Assembly: GCA_947044405.1 (NCBI GenBank)
Contig: CAMRHE010000133.1
Coordinates: 3,472,001-3,536,000 of the forward strand
DNA: 64,000 nt
Direction of reading: 5' to 3'
Source of the DNA: Leptodactylus fallax
Lineage: Eukaryota > Chordata > Amphibia > Anura > Leptodactylidae
The notes under the pieces are model-generated. The model was not told the origin of the DNA. It did no database searches and saw nothing but the letters and a program-made list of their open reading frames with translations. The position numbers and the translations under genes are program-made. Position 1 is the first letter of the stretch, and each line of letters opens with the position of its first letter. This document shows, piece after piece, positions 24,659 to 36,495 of this stretch.

Positions 24659-25885
24659 GTTACTATTATGGGGGATCTGCAGATGAGACACTGTTATGGG
24701 TCTCTGTAGATGACACTGTTATGGGGGATCTGGAGATGACACACTGTTATGGGGGATCTGGAGATGACACACTGTTATGGGGGATCTGTAGATGACACTG
24801 TTATGGGGGATCTGTAGATGACACACTGTTATGGGGGATCTGTAGATGACACACTGTTATGGGGCTCTGTAGATGACACACTGTTATGGGGGCTCTGTAG
24901 ATGACACTGTTATGGGGGATCTGTAGATGACACTTTTATGAGGGATCTGTAAATGACACACTGTTATGGGGGCTCTGTATATGACACTGTTATGGGGGAT
25001 CTGTAGATGACCCTGTTATGGGGGATCTGTAGATGACACACTGTTATGGGGGCTCTGTAGATGACACTGTTATGAGGGATCTGTAGATGACACACTGTTA
25101 TGGGGGCTCTGTATATGACACTGTTATGGGGGATCTGTAGATGACACACTGTTATGGGGCTCTGTAGATGACACTGTTATGGGGGGATCTGTAGATGACA
25201 CACTGTTATGGGGGATCTGTAGATGAAACACTGTTATAGGGGATCTGTAGATGACACTGTTATGGGGGATCTGTAGATGACACACTGTTATGGGGGATCT
25301 GGAGATGACACTGTTATGGGGGCTCTGTATATGACACTGTTATGGGGGCTCTGTAGATGACACACTGTTATGGGGGATCTGTAGATGACACTGTTATGGG
25401 GATCTGTAGAGGACACACTGTTATGGAGGATCTGGAGATGACACACTGTTATGGAGGATCTGTAGATGACACACTGTTATGAGGGATCTCTAGATGACAC
25501 ACTGTTATGGGGGATCTGTAGATGACACTGTTATGGGGATCTGTAGATGACACCCTGTTATGGAAGATCTGGAGATGACACTGTTATGGGGGATCTGTAG
25601 ATGACACACTGTTATGGGGGATCTGTAGATGACACTGTTATGGGGATCTGTAGAGGACACTGTTATGGGGGATCTGGAGATGACACACTGTTATGGAGGA
25701 TCTGTAGATGACACACTGTTATGAGGGATCTCTAGATGACACACTGTTATGGGGGATCTGTAGATGACACACTTATGGGGGATCTGGAGATGACACTGTT
25801 ATGGGGATCTGTAGATGACACCCTGTTATGGAAGATCTGGAGATGACACACTGTTATGGGGGATCTGTAGAGGACACACTGTTTT
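24659..25885 (+). repeat. Minisatellite, alternating 26- and 28-bp units
   Basis: About 45 copies of GTTATGGGGGATCTGTAGAT followed by either GACACT or GACACACT. Recurrent variants are GGCTCTGTA, GGATCTGGA and GAGGATCT. A (G)n run lies just upstream near 24588. Confidence 0.93.
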
Positions 25886-25899
25886 ATGTGCAAACATTA

Positions 25900-26060
25900 A
25901 ATTAATTTTATGAAATTAGGAAAACATGGTCAATTTCTTCTGCAAACAGCGCCACCCTTGCCCACAGGCTGTATCTGGTATTGCAATCTCGCCACTTTAA
26001 TTTCAATGGGACTGAGCTACAATACCTATAGACAAAAGTAATAAGAGAACAGACCATTAA
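25900..26060. mobile_element. Fragment of the GCGCCAC-type MITE family
   Basis: Contains CAAACAGCGCCACCCTTGCC, CTGTATCTGGTATTGCAATC and CAATGGGACTGAGCTACAAT, the ordered modules also found at 43144 and 55195. Terminal repeats not seen. Confidence 0.55.
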
Positions 26061-27240
26061 ATATACACAGCAGACATGGAAGGCCTCCACAGTCGGGGCG
26101 GTGGTCCTGAGTACAAGGATCTCTCCTCTTGCCCATTGTTGTCTTGAACATTCGTCTTTCCATCTGACATCCATAGCCACAATCAGAGGTAGAGTCTGCC
26201 TGGGAGGGCGATGGATGTGGTTTATTGACCGCTATTTCACGTGTTACTACATATGTTCTACCTTCTAATAGCTGCGAGATTTATCGAGCTCGACACATTA
26301 ATATACAGTCAAGATAAATAATGTTTATAGTCGGATCTGGGGTTTTATGGACGGCAGATAAATAACATCTTAGGTGAAGTTACAGATCTTCTGCCCGGTA
26401 TGTAAATCTCAGCTTTCCTGCACGACGCCGCTATGTAGAATTATGTGTTTGTTTGGTGTACTTAGGTGTTTATGTTAAATGGGCCCGACAGATGCCCCTA
26501 AAAAAGTTACTACTAAGGCCCCCAATGATCACTAGAACTGGTGGAAACCAAGTAAACTTGGCTAGTTCTAATGGTTCCCATTACAATGAATGGAGGGGTA
26601 GCGCATGTTTCCGACAAGTCTCTCCATTCAAATTGGGGTGCAAAACACTCCAGGTCTTCTGATCAGTGGCGTCCCAGTGGTCAGACCCCTACCGATCAGC
26701 AAATTACAACATATCCTATGTAGGGGGTATCTTGCTTTGACTGGACAAATCCTATAATGTAAACAGAACATAAATTTTCTCTTCCAGAAATTAAGTGACC
26801 CCTCCCTTTAATTCCTATGAAGTCGGCAGGTGTTGTCAGATACCTCTGATGCTGCTTATCTCTATGGAAAACAATAGGTATATTATCTGGGTCCTCACTG
26901 TACCCCCACTTCCCCTACCAGAGCCCAGTTGATGTTTCTTACATATACGTAGCTAATGGGCGCTGCATTATGAAATATTCTGGATTATTGGATGGTTGTA
27001 GAAAAGTACATAAAATAAAATCCTAATATCCCAGAATTCTGATATTCTGATATTCATCTCTTTCTTCTGTTTTCTGCTTCAGGTTGTGATGAAACCCAAT
27101 ATTATCCATAATATTTGACTTTTCTAAATTGGCCGCCAGAAGACCCAGTGCAATCCGGGGGCTACACCCCCTCTGGATAAAGTCCCATCCCATTGGTTGT
27201 CACATCCTTTATCCTTTTTTTGTAGCATGATCGGTACATA
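26061..27240. other. Mostly unrecognised; possible MITE fragment at 26460-26760
   Basis: The segment around 26650 (GATCAGTGGCGTCCCAGTGG, CCTACCGATCAGC) resembles interiors of the TTAA MITEs. The remainder is unremarkable. Confidence 0.4.
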
Positions 27241-27800
27241 TGCTTAATGCACCTCTCCCCCCGTTCTTCATCGGCCGCTCCCCTCTGCCAATCCCTTCAC
27301 TGGCTACCCATCGCCCAGCGAATAGTGTTCAAATTACTAACGCTGACATACAAAGCCATCCACGACCTGTCCCCTCCATATATCTCCGACCTAATCTCCC
27401 GCTACCTGCCCGCACGTAACCTCCGATCCTCCAAAGACCTCCTACTCCGCTCTGCTCTTATCCGCTCCTCACACAATCGTCTCCAAGACTTCTCCCGGGC
27501 ATCCCCCATACTCTGGAACTCATTGCCAAGACACATAAGACTGACCCCCACAGTCACAAGCTTCAAGAAGGCCCTGAAGACTCACCTATTCAGGAAGGCC
27601 TACAACCCCCAATAACACTACTGTCACCACACCGCCATCTGTACAGCCTCTACCCCCACCTTCTGTCTCTATCCCTCTTCCCTCATAGATTGTAAGCCCT
27701 TGTGGGCAGGGGCCCTCTATCCCACTGTGCCAGTTGATCACTGTTAGTATTATCTGTTTTGTACATCTTGTGTACCGTATGTAAATCCTCATTTAAAGCA
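27241..27800 (+). mobile_element. 5'-truncated CR1/L2-like LINE, 3' end
   Basis: The 122-codon open frame (27247-27615) is the region after the reverse transcriptase in CR1/L2/Rex-type ORF2 proteins: LHWLPIAQRIVFK, then LTYKAIHDLSPPYISDL, SRASPILWNSLPRHIR and FKKALKTHLFRKAY. The reverse transcriptase and endonuclease are missing, as usual for 5'-truncated copies. The 3' untranslated region carries GATTGTAAGCCCTTGTGGGC and leads into the tail array. The frame is free of stops, suggesting a recent insertion. The exact clade is not certain. Confidence 0.85.
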
Positions 27801-28175
27801 CCAGGATAATATAATAATGTACAGCACCATGGGATAATAAAAAAAAACACCCCCAAAAAAAAAAAAAACACCAGGGATAATATAATAATGTACAGCACCA
27901 TGGGATTAATATAATAATGTACAGCACCATGGAATTAATATAATAATGTACAGCACCAGGAATTAATATAATAATGTACAGCACCAGGGATTAATTCATA
28001 ATGTACAGCACCATGGGATTAATATAATAATGTACAGCACCATGGGATTAATATAATAATGTACAGCACCATGGAATTACTATAATAATGTACAGCACCA
28101 TGGAATTAATATAATAATGTACAGCACCATGCAATTAATGGTGCTATATAAATAAACAATAATAATAATAATATT
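27801..28175 (+). repeat. 29-bp array derived from the LINE tail
   Basis: About ten copies of TAATGTACAGCACCATGG with AATTAATATAA, with one A/C-rich interruption near 27840-27872. It closes with GGTGCTATATAAATAAACAA and an (AAT)n run, the expected LINE 3' end. The tail module itself has been tandemly multiplied. Confidence 0.85.
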
Positions 28176-29780
28176 ACATAAAGTGCCCATGTCACATATA
28201 ATACAACAGAGGGCCAGAACATTCCACCAGGCCCGAGACCTGCCCAAGCTTTTGGGACACCAGAAGGTCACCCTTTGGGATGTTTCGGGAGGGTTGACAA
28301 GTATGATACCACCATGCAGTCCTGGGATACCAGATTATCAAATTTTTGAGATAATTAAATTCTGAATCAAAGGAATTTAATTATAAAATAATATATTTCT
28401 TTTTTAAATTAAATGTACTGTATTTATATTTAATTATTTTTATTTTAATATTTAATTATTTTTAATCTTTAAAACCTTTTCTCATCAAAGCAGACCTGTC
28501 ACCGATGAATTTGATATGTAATGGGCATGACAATGTCACCCATCACTTCACGAGGGAGCAGTAATCTCGGAAAATACCATAGGCCATGCCACGAGAAATA
28601 AAGTGCCCCTGAAATGATAGGGCACGGTGCGGACTTTCACTTATATCAGATGACAGGTCTCTCTTAAAGACACCATTAATGTTCCCGTTGGTCTCATTTG
28701 CAAATGAACGTGGGTTAATACATGGTTGTAAAGGTTGAAAGTAATCTGGATCCTAAAAATGGCCATCTAATCGCCGGAGGCCGGGCCGCGGCAGCTGACG
28801 GACATGGTTATTACGCCATAGGAGCTGGCGTAGTCTATTCTAGTCCAAAAGTCACAGCAGAGTATGTCTGTAGCTGGTTATTAACCATTCCCGGTTCCTG
28901 GCTGCTTCCTACTCTATAAGAGGGCATCGCCTGACAGAGCAATTGCACTAAGTACATGCCAGAGATACGGGTCCCTGGTGCCATTCTCTGCCTTGACAGC
29001 GCTTGTCCAGAGGTGCTTTTATAAAGAGGATTAATGTCACTGCACCGAGGGCAGCTCATAGCTCTGTTTGCCGCCGGTGTCGACGCTGAAGTTCCTGTTA
29101 TGGAGTAGTTTATGACTCTTCGAATCTGTATCCAGAGCCGCGGCCAATAGCAGAGTATTCTGAGGGTAAATCTGAAGACCGACACTATATTTATACAGTC
29201 AGCAAAACATAAAGTGCTGCAGTCGGATTACAGCTCAAAAAATTCCAAAATTTATGTAGCCATATTATTTCATAGATACATAGGGAGGAAGTGTTGGGTA
29301 ACTATAGACTAGATCCAAAATTCTCCTCCCTGGTATATAAATTTGCTAGGAACTAGTGACTCTTGAAGTGGAGGCCGATATCAAGGATCTCATTAGAACT
29401 GGGTGTATTACTAAAATACATTCTAAGGCTCTGTTCACATTGCAGATTACATCATATTAGTCAGAAAAAGTAGCGCAGCATGCAACACTAGCTTTTTCTG
29501 GTAATATGTTGGACACCATGATGGAATCTGATGGAACCATTGTAAGTAACCACCGATATCCACCGTGTGAAGGATTGAATTCCAATACAGATGTAACCCT
29601 GAGACCCCATGCACAAGGACCACATAATCCCTTCCATGCATTGGTGGATTTCCCAACCCAAAATCAATGATTGATGATGTGAGGAGTCTCTCCCTCACTA
29701 TGGCTGCACTGTCCCATACTGGATATGGTACAGGACGGTAGAGTCGCAGAGGGCCAGGGAGTCCTGACATCATAGATCAC
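28176..29780. other. No gene recognised
   Basis: AT-rich at 28370-28470. At 28900-29180 there is complex, repeat-free sequence. A half-MITE start (GGCTCTGTTCACATTGCAGA) lies near 29427. Confidence 0.4.
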
Positions 29781-29784
29781 AAAA

Positions 29785-30205
29785 TGTAGTGAATGAAGAA
29801 AAGAGACATGTAAATCCCATCAATATTTGGTGTGACCTTTGCCCTTTGAAGGAGGAGTCCTGAAAGTGATGATACGGCCCCCACAGACCTCAACATCATC
29901 CAGTCTGTCTGGGATTACATGAAGAGACAGACGGATTGGAGCAAGCCTACATCCACAGAAGATCTGTGCTTAGTTCTCCAAGATGGCGGCGGGAACAACC
30001 TCCCTGCCGAGTTCTGCCAAAAACTGTCTGCAAGTACCGAGAAGAACTGATGGAAGGCAAAGGGCAAAGGTCACACCAAATATTGATGAGATTTAGATTT
30101 CTCTTCACTTTGTTAATTGGCAGCAATAAACTATTAACCCTTCTATTTCTGAAAGCATTCTTACTTTACAGTATAACCTTTTTTCCACACCACAGTACTG
30201 TATGT
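29785..30205 (+). mobile_element. Internally deleted Tc1-like element
   Basis: Inner terminal-repeat arms ATCAATATTTGGTGTGACCT (near 29820) and AGGTCACACCAAATATTGAT (30068-30087) are exact inverse copies, each continuing into matching outer sequence. The right outer arm runs to about 30200 (CACAGTACTGTA). The left outer arm and most of the transposase gene are missing. Confidence 0.8.
29883..30050 (+). pseudogene. Tc1-like transposase, C-terminal remnant
   Basis: Fifty-five codons reading TDLNIIQSVWDYMKRQ, STEDLCLVLQDGGG and NLPAEFCQKLSAS, ending in a premature TGA at 30048. This is the segment carrying the catalytic Glu context (DLNIIxxxWD) and the tail of DD34E transposases. Everything upstream of it, including both catalytic aspartates, is deleted. 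Confidence 0.82.
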
Positions 30206-30284
30206 ACAGTATACAGTATGTGTCATCGACTTACTGTAGTTTAGTGATCTGTTAGTGACCCTTACATTCTTGTTTTAGACAATC

Positions 30285-30600
30285 CCTACTAGTTAGAAGG
30301 TCCCATGGCAATAATCTGATCAAAAAGTCTCCCTCTGTTGGGACCTTCAGCGATCAGCTATTTTCTGGGGGGAAAATCTGGCACTAAGTGTTCAAGATCC
30401 CTACAGCTCCCCCACAGGGGAAATAAAGAATTACACAGAGTCCAATGAAACCAATGACTTGCAGGACAGGTCGGGTCCTCCAGAATGAGGGACACTCTTT
30501 CCAACCATTCTCTACTCTGGCCAAAAGACAAGGATCCTGAACAGAGTGACCTAACAGGGTGTATGAATTTTTTTTTTAGAACTAGATGACCCCTTTATGA
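30285..30600 (+). repeat. Dispersed repeat family, copy 2
   Basis: Colinear with 255-575: TTAGAAGG, CTGATCA, CAGGACAGG, CCAGAATGAG and TACTCTGG blocks in the same order. Ends near ATGACCCCTTTATGA. Confidence 0.5.
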
Positions 30601-31466
30601 TATTACTAAAGAACCAGACCTATTGCCAAAAACTGGGCAACAATATCTGCCAAGGTGGTAACATGCAGGTCCAGCAAGTAAAGTATGATTAGATTTCTCT
30701 AAACCCGTCAAATGGAGAGTTATCGTAAATATGAGACAAGACGCTCGACCCTCGCCGCCCGCTACGTCTAAAGAGAATGTTATTATCAGGTGCCATCTCT
30801 GAAGTCAGTGACCTGATGTGTTTATATTCTGCGCCGCCATCAGATTCTATATAAAAGAGATGAAAATCTGGTTATTGTGTATTCCTTGATTTCGGTGGCT
30901 GGAACGCAAGAGATAAGCAGCGAATAAGCGGCGCTGACATCCATTTACCCTTCGCTACGTTACAGACCTTTTCATTTTTCCTCTCAAACTGCCAATAGAA
31001 GGTTTTTTAGGAACGGTAACTAATAAAAATAAAATGAAATTTCCATTTTAAGCCGGGGGTATAATATAGACCGCTGCCAGACTTCATTTCCTCCCCAATC
31101 TACGGCCCTGATATTGACATATTCAAGAGTAAATCCGATCTGGACACGAGTTTGTTGGCGGAGAAAATATATTTAGACTGACAGTGGACGGCGATCTCGG
31201 GGGAGCGGTGCCGGATAAATCTTGCAAGAGTTGCTTGACAGATTTAAGCATCTCACTACAAAACAAACAAGAAGCGGTTCAATAGGGATCTGCTGAGATG
31301 GAACTTTTGAGTCTTCCGACAAAAATAAAATGCATGAGGATACGGTGAGGCCATAGTGTCCGAAAAATGTGCAATAACCATTTAACCATGGACACAACTA
31401 TCAATAAGACTGTAACAACCCACAATATCCATACATATCCCATGACGCATCTTTTTAATCCTTCTT
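30601..31466. other. Non-repetitive stretch, no gene seen
   Basis: No exon or repeat family was recognised between the dispersed repeat and the MITE at 31469. Confidence 0.4.
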
Positions 31467-31468
31467 CA

Positions 31469-31711
31469 GGCCCATTCACACGATGGAAAATGAAGAGGAA
31501 TTTGAGGCGGACATCTGCTTTGGATTCCTCTTCATTTTCTGCCCAGATTGGGTCCAGATGATCCATGGCAAGATCAAACAGGATGGTTATTTTTCTGCAT
31601 CCTGCGCCAATCTCTGCCACCCATAGGAGGCAGTATCAGGGGAAAATCTGCTGCTGATTTTGGTGTGGAGTCAGTCTCAAAATGAGTGGCAGATTCCGTC
31701 TTGTGAACGGG
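31469..31711. mobile_element. Palindromic MITE, GGCCCATTCACA ends
   Basis: GGCCCATTCACACGATGGAA pairs with CCGTCTTGTGAACGGGCC. Flanking CTTCA occurs on both sides (just before 31469 and just after 31711), a possible 5-bp target duplication. The arms extend inward (CAGATTGGG, GGCAGATT modules). Confidence 0.65.
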
Positions 31712-32516
31712 CCCTTCAAGGGCTAGTGCATATGAAGCAATATATCTTGGCAAAGACAAAGGACCAACAATACACACAAAGTCCTCTGGCATATAGTTTA
31801 CGACTCCCACCTCCAGTGCTAGTGCACGTGAAGCAATAAACTTAGGCAGGGAGGTGGGAGTAACAGTGCACACAAATGGGTATAAAGTAATAATAAAGTA
31901 ATAAACATGCGCCAGAATTCTTGTGCAATTTCTGCCTAAAATACTGGCGTGCAAGCTTTACTCCTTATTTTCTGTGTTTCAGACGTTTTCTAACAGTTTC
32001 TGCACCTTGTCTGGCAGGTGGGTGGGGCTTGTTGAAAAGAGGTGGAGTTTAAGGCTAAGGCCGAACGTAGTGAGTCGCAGCAAAAAAAAAAAACACAGCA
32101 GAAAAGACCACGGCAGAAACACATTGCGTTTTTTTCTGCAGTGTTTTTCACAGAAAGTCCTCAGAGATTTCCTCGGCGGACTTTCTGCCCCCTATGGCTA
32201 AACCTGCCATAAACCTGCATCTTGAATATTGCACAGAAAAGGACAGTGACCGGCACATTGTGTATCCACATCACAAAATAGGGGTATAGCACATCCACGA
32301 ATTGGGACAGGCTTTGACAAGAGGGGTTGGGGCTTTGCTGTGGCCACTGGAGCGCTCTGCGTTTTCCATAGACCAACTTAGACGAAATGTGCAGCTTGTT
32401 GCCAATTAAGCACACCTTCTACCCATGCTGGGGACATCAAAAGCATCACACAATACACTGATCTTGATGACTCCCCCCAATGTCATTTTGCTATGACATC
32501 CTGGTGAGCCGCTGCA
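31712..32516. other. No gene; MITE-like fragment at 32050-32215
   Basis: GGCTAAGGCCGAACGTAGTG with GCAGCAAAAA and TTTTCTGCAGTGTTTTTC resembles the left part of the MITE at 39611. No matching right terminus was found. Confidence 0.45.
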
Positions 32517-32690
32517 GGGCTTGTGCTTCTACACATCAGCCAATCTAAACAAGCCGAGCCACAGCCTAAAACCTGCCGAAAGAAAAAAGCAGCAGCCTTA
32601 ATCTTTGTTGGTACAGACGGTGAATTTCAGTCTACGTCAAAATCCCATCATCTAAGTGTTTTTCTTTGAGGAGCTCTGTTCACGGATCAT
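32517..32690 (+). repeat. 174-bp direct duplication, copy 1
   Basis: Nearly identical to 33318-33491: CAAGCCGAGCCACAGCCTAA, CAGCAGCCTTAATCTTTG and GTTGGTACAGACGG blocks are unchanged. About 800 bp separates the copies. Confidence 0.88.
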
Positions 32691-33317
32691 AAAGCCCGAC
32701 TGCCATTTTATTTTCGGTGTGCATTAGTGGTGAATTCTACAAACACTTATTCTACATCATTTTATATTTTTGCGACGTGACTTCTCAAGAACCTGGGCAG
32801 TGCGGAATGTATTTGTATGTGGTTGCAGAACGTCTCCGCCATACATCACGAGGCTATATCCCCGTCATAAACTTCTGTCAGCCTTTGAAAGTAACATATC
32901 AAACTTTGCAAAAGAAGAGAGCCAAAAACATATACATGAAATATGGAGATTGTCAAAGACTTTTAGCCGCCTTTTAAGTGTCAGGAGGAACCTTGTGTCT
33001 TTCAGATGTTCTCCGGATGGTGTGTCCTCTCTTGTGCCTCCTGTCTTTCATTCCTCATAAATAAAATACAGTTTGACACTGGAAGGTTTCCGAGAAGGGT
33101 TTGTTTTACATAAAGGATGCTGCAAAAAATGAGAGAAAACTCCGACTGCGGCTCCCTGTGACCAAATGACATTGTATTCTCTTAGACAAACAGACCTATA
33201 GAACGCCGTATGGTTATAAATGTCTAGTACTTGGTTATATGGGTATTTATACTATATATGGGTATTATATGGGAATACATGGATATTATGAGGTGACTAT
33301 TTTATGGCTATATTTAT
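32691..33317. other. No gene recognised
   Basis: Lies between the two 174-bp copies. Two overlapping open frames (32717-32977 and 32770-33060) show no domain signature. Confidence 0.4.
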
Positions 33318-33491
33318 GGGCTTGTGCTTATACACAGCAGCCAATCTGAACAAGCCGAGCCACAGCCTAAAACCTACAGAATGGACAAAGCAGCAGCCTT
33401 AATCTTTGTTGGTACAGACGGCGAATTTCAGACTACGTCAAAATACCATCATCTAAGCGTTTTTCTTTAAGGAGCTCTGTTCACAGATCAT
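33318..33491 (+). repeat. 174-bp direct duplication, copy 2
   Basis: Partner of 32517-32690, with about a dozen substitutions by eye. Flanking sequence on either side is unrelated to that of copy 1, so the duplicated block has sharp edges. Confidence 0.88.
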
Positions 33492-33639
33492 TCTTTGGAT
33501 TTGGATTCTTTGGATGTATATAGGTATTTTATTAGAATGCATGGATATTATATGGGTATTTTTGAGTATTATATAGGTATTATATGGTTATATATATGGT
33601 ATGGCTTCATATGCTACTGACACAAAGCCAACATCTTAT

Positions 33640-34000
33640 AAAAGAACTGGGTTGTCATGGAAACCCGGTGTAAAACAAAAATGGCTGGGTTGTTAGGGAA
33701 ACCTGATCTAACATTGTGTGTATGTCAGTGAGGCTAAGAATGAAGGACCTCCAATTGGCTACTAGCAGCCATTTGATGTGGAAGGCCGTGGTGCCATATT
33801 TGCTTTTGTGAATATATCAGCTGGGTTTTTATGGAAAACTGGTCTAAAACAAAAATGCCTGAGTTGTTATGGAGACTTGGTCTAAAACCGTGTGTGTATG
33901 TCAGTGAGGTTACGAAGTGAGGCTTATATTGGCTAATATGAGTCATGTGATGGTGTGAAAACCAATGGTGCTATATTTGCGTTTTTGACTATGTTGAGAA
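33640..34000 (+). repeat. Tandem duplication, about 175-bp unit
   Basis: CTGGGTTGTCATGGAAACC at 33648 recurs as CTGGGTTTTTATGGAAAAC at 33822. Both are followed by TAAAACAAAAATG, GTGTGTATGTCAGTGAGG and a TTGGCTA block. Confidence 0.75.
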
Positions 34001-35269
34001 AGGCAGGTCCTAGAAAGCTGGAAGGCGGACTAAAACCTTTGCAGCCTCCTGATTTATATGTGCTAATTTTGGTATAGATTGATTGTTTTTTGGGCAGAGA
34101 TAAAGAACAGAAAACATATAATTATTATTATATATGAGAACATATAAGTATTATATATTGTATATATGGCTATTATATGGGTGCATACTATGTAGGTATT
34201 ATGAGTATATATAAGGTATTACACAGTTATACATGGATGCGTATGGCTATCATATGAGTGTACATAGTTATATATGGGTACATCTTTCTATTATATGGGT
34301 ATATATCAGTGTATGAAATCTTATCCAATGTGGATTCTATGGTCATGTGTCTAATGTCCGTACACGGGAGCATCAGTCGTGAAAGGGCAGGGGTCTCTAA
34401 TAAAGTGGCCATTTACTATATATATTTCACACCCCTGCATCCTGCATCATTACAGTCCTTTATATTACAAATGGCATCCGGTTTGGTATCGCTGTGCGTT
34501 TCTGAGACATGTCAGTCATTAAATCCAAATGCCGCGGAAATAAGTGTTTGCAGAATTCCATCGCCATGTGTTGTACTGAGGATTTATACAACAATAAAGT
34601 GAATGAAATCCCGTTTGTACAAGGGGTTTATTTTCCATTTAATATTCGCATTCTATGACTTTATAGCCCCGACTAAATTCTGAACGGTACCTGGCTGATG
34701 CATAGATTAATCCACGTACAGATCTGTAATGCAGGCCTGCACGTCGTCTCCTAAATCAGCGCCCGCCCTGTCACTAAGCACTTCCATCTGACTGATGTAT
34801 TCTGCTCCTTGTGAAATGAACCCGCTGTATACAGGAGCCTCAACTTTATATTTACACACCTCTATCAACATTTCTCAAAGCTGTCTAACTCCGACCATGA
34901 CATATGATCAGACCCGTAGAAGCATTCAAGCCTGGATTAGAACAACCGCTTAAAGGGGATGTCCACTTTTTAATACCATACTTTTGCAGGTCCAACTTTG
35001 TGTTGACGCCTTTCTTAAAAGGAATGCATCGCCATAAAATGACTTCTTGTTTTCACACTGGCCTCATAATAGACTGTCACTTCCGGTTCTGTAGAGATCA
35101 CTTTCAGCAGTCATCTCATTATCATCACAGACATGGTAACAATGAAAGATAACGCTCCTACTATAGGATTCCTAATTCATAATATGGTGATGGTTACAGC
35201 TCCACTCTGCACAATGACCTCGGCGCAGATCACAAAGCATGACCACAACACTTTTCTATAGAAGTCAAT
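34001..35269. other. No gene recognised
   Basis: AT-rich at 34100-34320 with degenerate TATATGG/TATTATATGG words, then complex sequence. No exon or element termini seen. Confidence 0.4.
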
Positions 35270-35622
35270 CAGAGGTGGGCGAATCGGATGGTAATGACCC
35301 AAATAAACCAAACTGTTTGGTTTTTAAGGAAACCAAACAATTTGGGATTAATCTCAGGCAGACTAAAATGGCCGCCGCAACATGCATTGTCAAAAGTGAT
35401 TAAACTCTGGGGTCGGGCAGCGCGAGAAGGAACCATAAGAGGTAACAGAAAGTGAGTATCAATGTTTTTTATTTTTTTACACCTCCCCTGGGCCTCCACC
35501 TATTATACTCTGGGGTCTGAAGAGATTGCAGAGTATAATAATTTCACTTCCAGTTCTATCCGAACAAGTTCAGACTGAAACAACCTGGGATGAAACAAAT
35601 TTTCAGCGGTCGACCATCTCTA
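35270..35622. mobile_element. hAT-type MITE with 8-bp target duplication
   Basis: Left end CAGAGGTGGGCGAAT and right end CGACCATCTCTA are inverted. Flanks AAGTCAAT at 35262-35269 and 35623-35630 are identical. It is the best-preserved copy (353 bp) of the TAGAGATGGGCGAA family, with the internal GTGAGTATCAATG and GGGGTCTGAAGAGATTGCAG modules that identify relatives. Confidence 0.85.
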
Positions 35623-35823
35623 AAGTCAATGAGTTATCAAAGGCACCACAAGTGCCATACAGGTGAATGGAGAGCCCACGTATGTACAGCTCTGTCTCCT
35701 TTAACTGTGGCTGTGAACTGGACCATATTTTTTAGATAGTTATGGGTCCCACCGGTAAAAATATCCCTTTAATATACTTTTATAGTTTAACCCCTTATTT
35801 AGTCCCAAGATTTTTGAACGGAT

Positions 35824-35948
35824 AGAAAATAGATGGATAGATGGATAGATAGAGAGATAGAAATGAGATATAGTGCTAGATAGCTGGGTAGATGATAGAT
35901 AGATAAATAGATAGATAGATAGATAGATAGATAGAATTATTGTCATAC

Positions 35949-35979
<31 letters not shown>

Positions 35980-36138
35980 ATTATTGATACAGATAGATAG
36001 ATAGATAGATAGATAGAATGATTGATACACATAGATAAATAGATAGATATAGATAGATATGAGATACATAAGGATAGATAGAATTATTGATACATATAGA
36101 TAGATAGAATGATTGATACATATAGATAAATAAATAGA

Positions 36139-36214
<76 letters not shown>

Positions 36215-36454
36215 GAGATAGGTGATTGTAGTAGTAGATAGATAGATAGATAGATAGAATGATTGATACATATAGATAGATAGATAGAATGATTGATACA
36301 TATAGATAGATAGATAGAATGATTGATATATATAGATAGATAAATAGATATAGATAGACAGATAGATAGATAGATATGATAGATAGATAGATAGATAGAT
36401 AGATAGAATGATTGATACATATAGATAGATATATAGATAGATAAATAGATAGAT

Positions 36455-36495
<41 letters not shown>
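35824..36495 (+). repeat. GATA microsatellite with higher-order units
   Basis: (GATA)n runs punctuated by a recurring TAGAATGATTGATACATATA segment (about eight times), giving a second layer of 25-45 bp periodicity. The long YLSI-type reverse frames are translations of the repeat. Confidence 0.93.
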
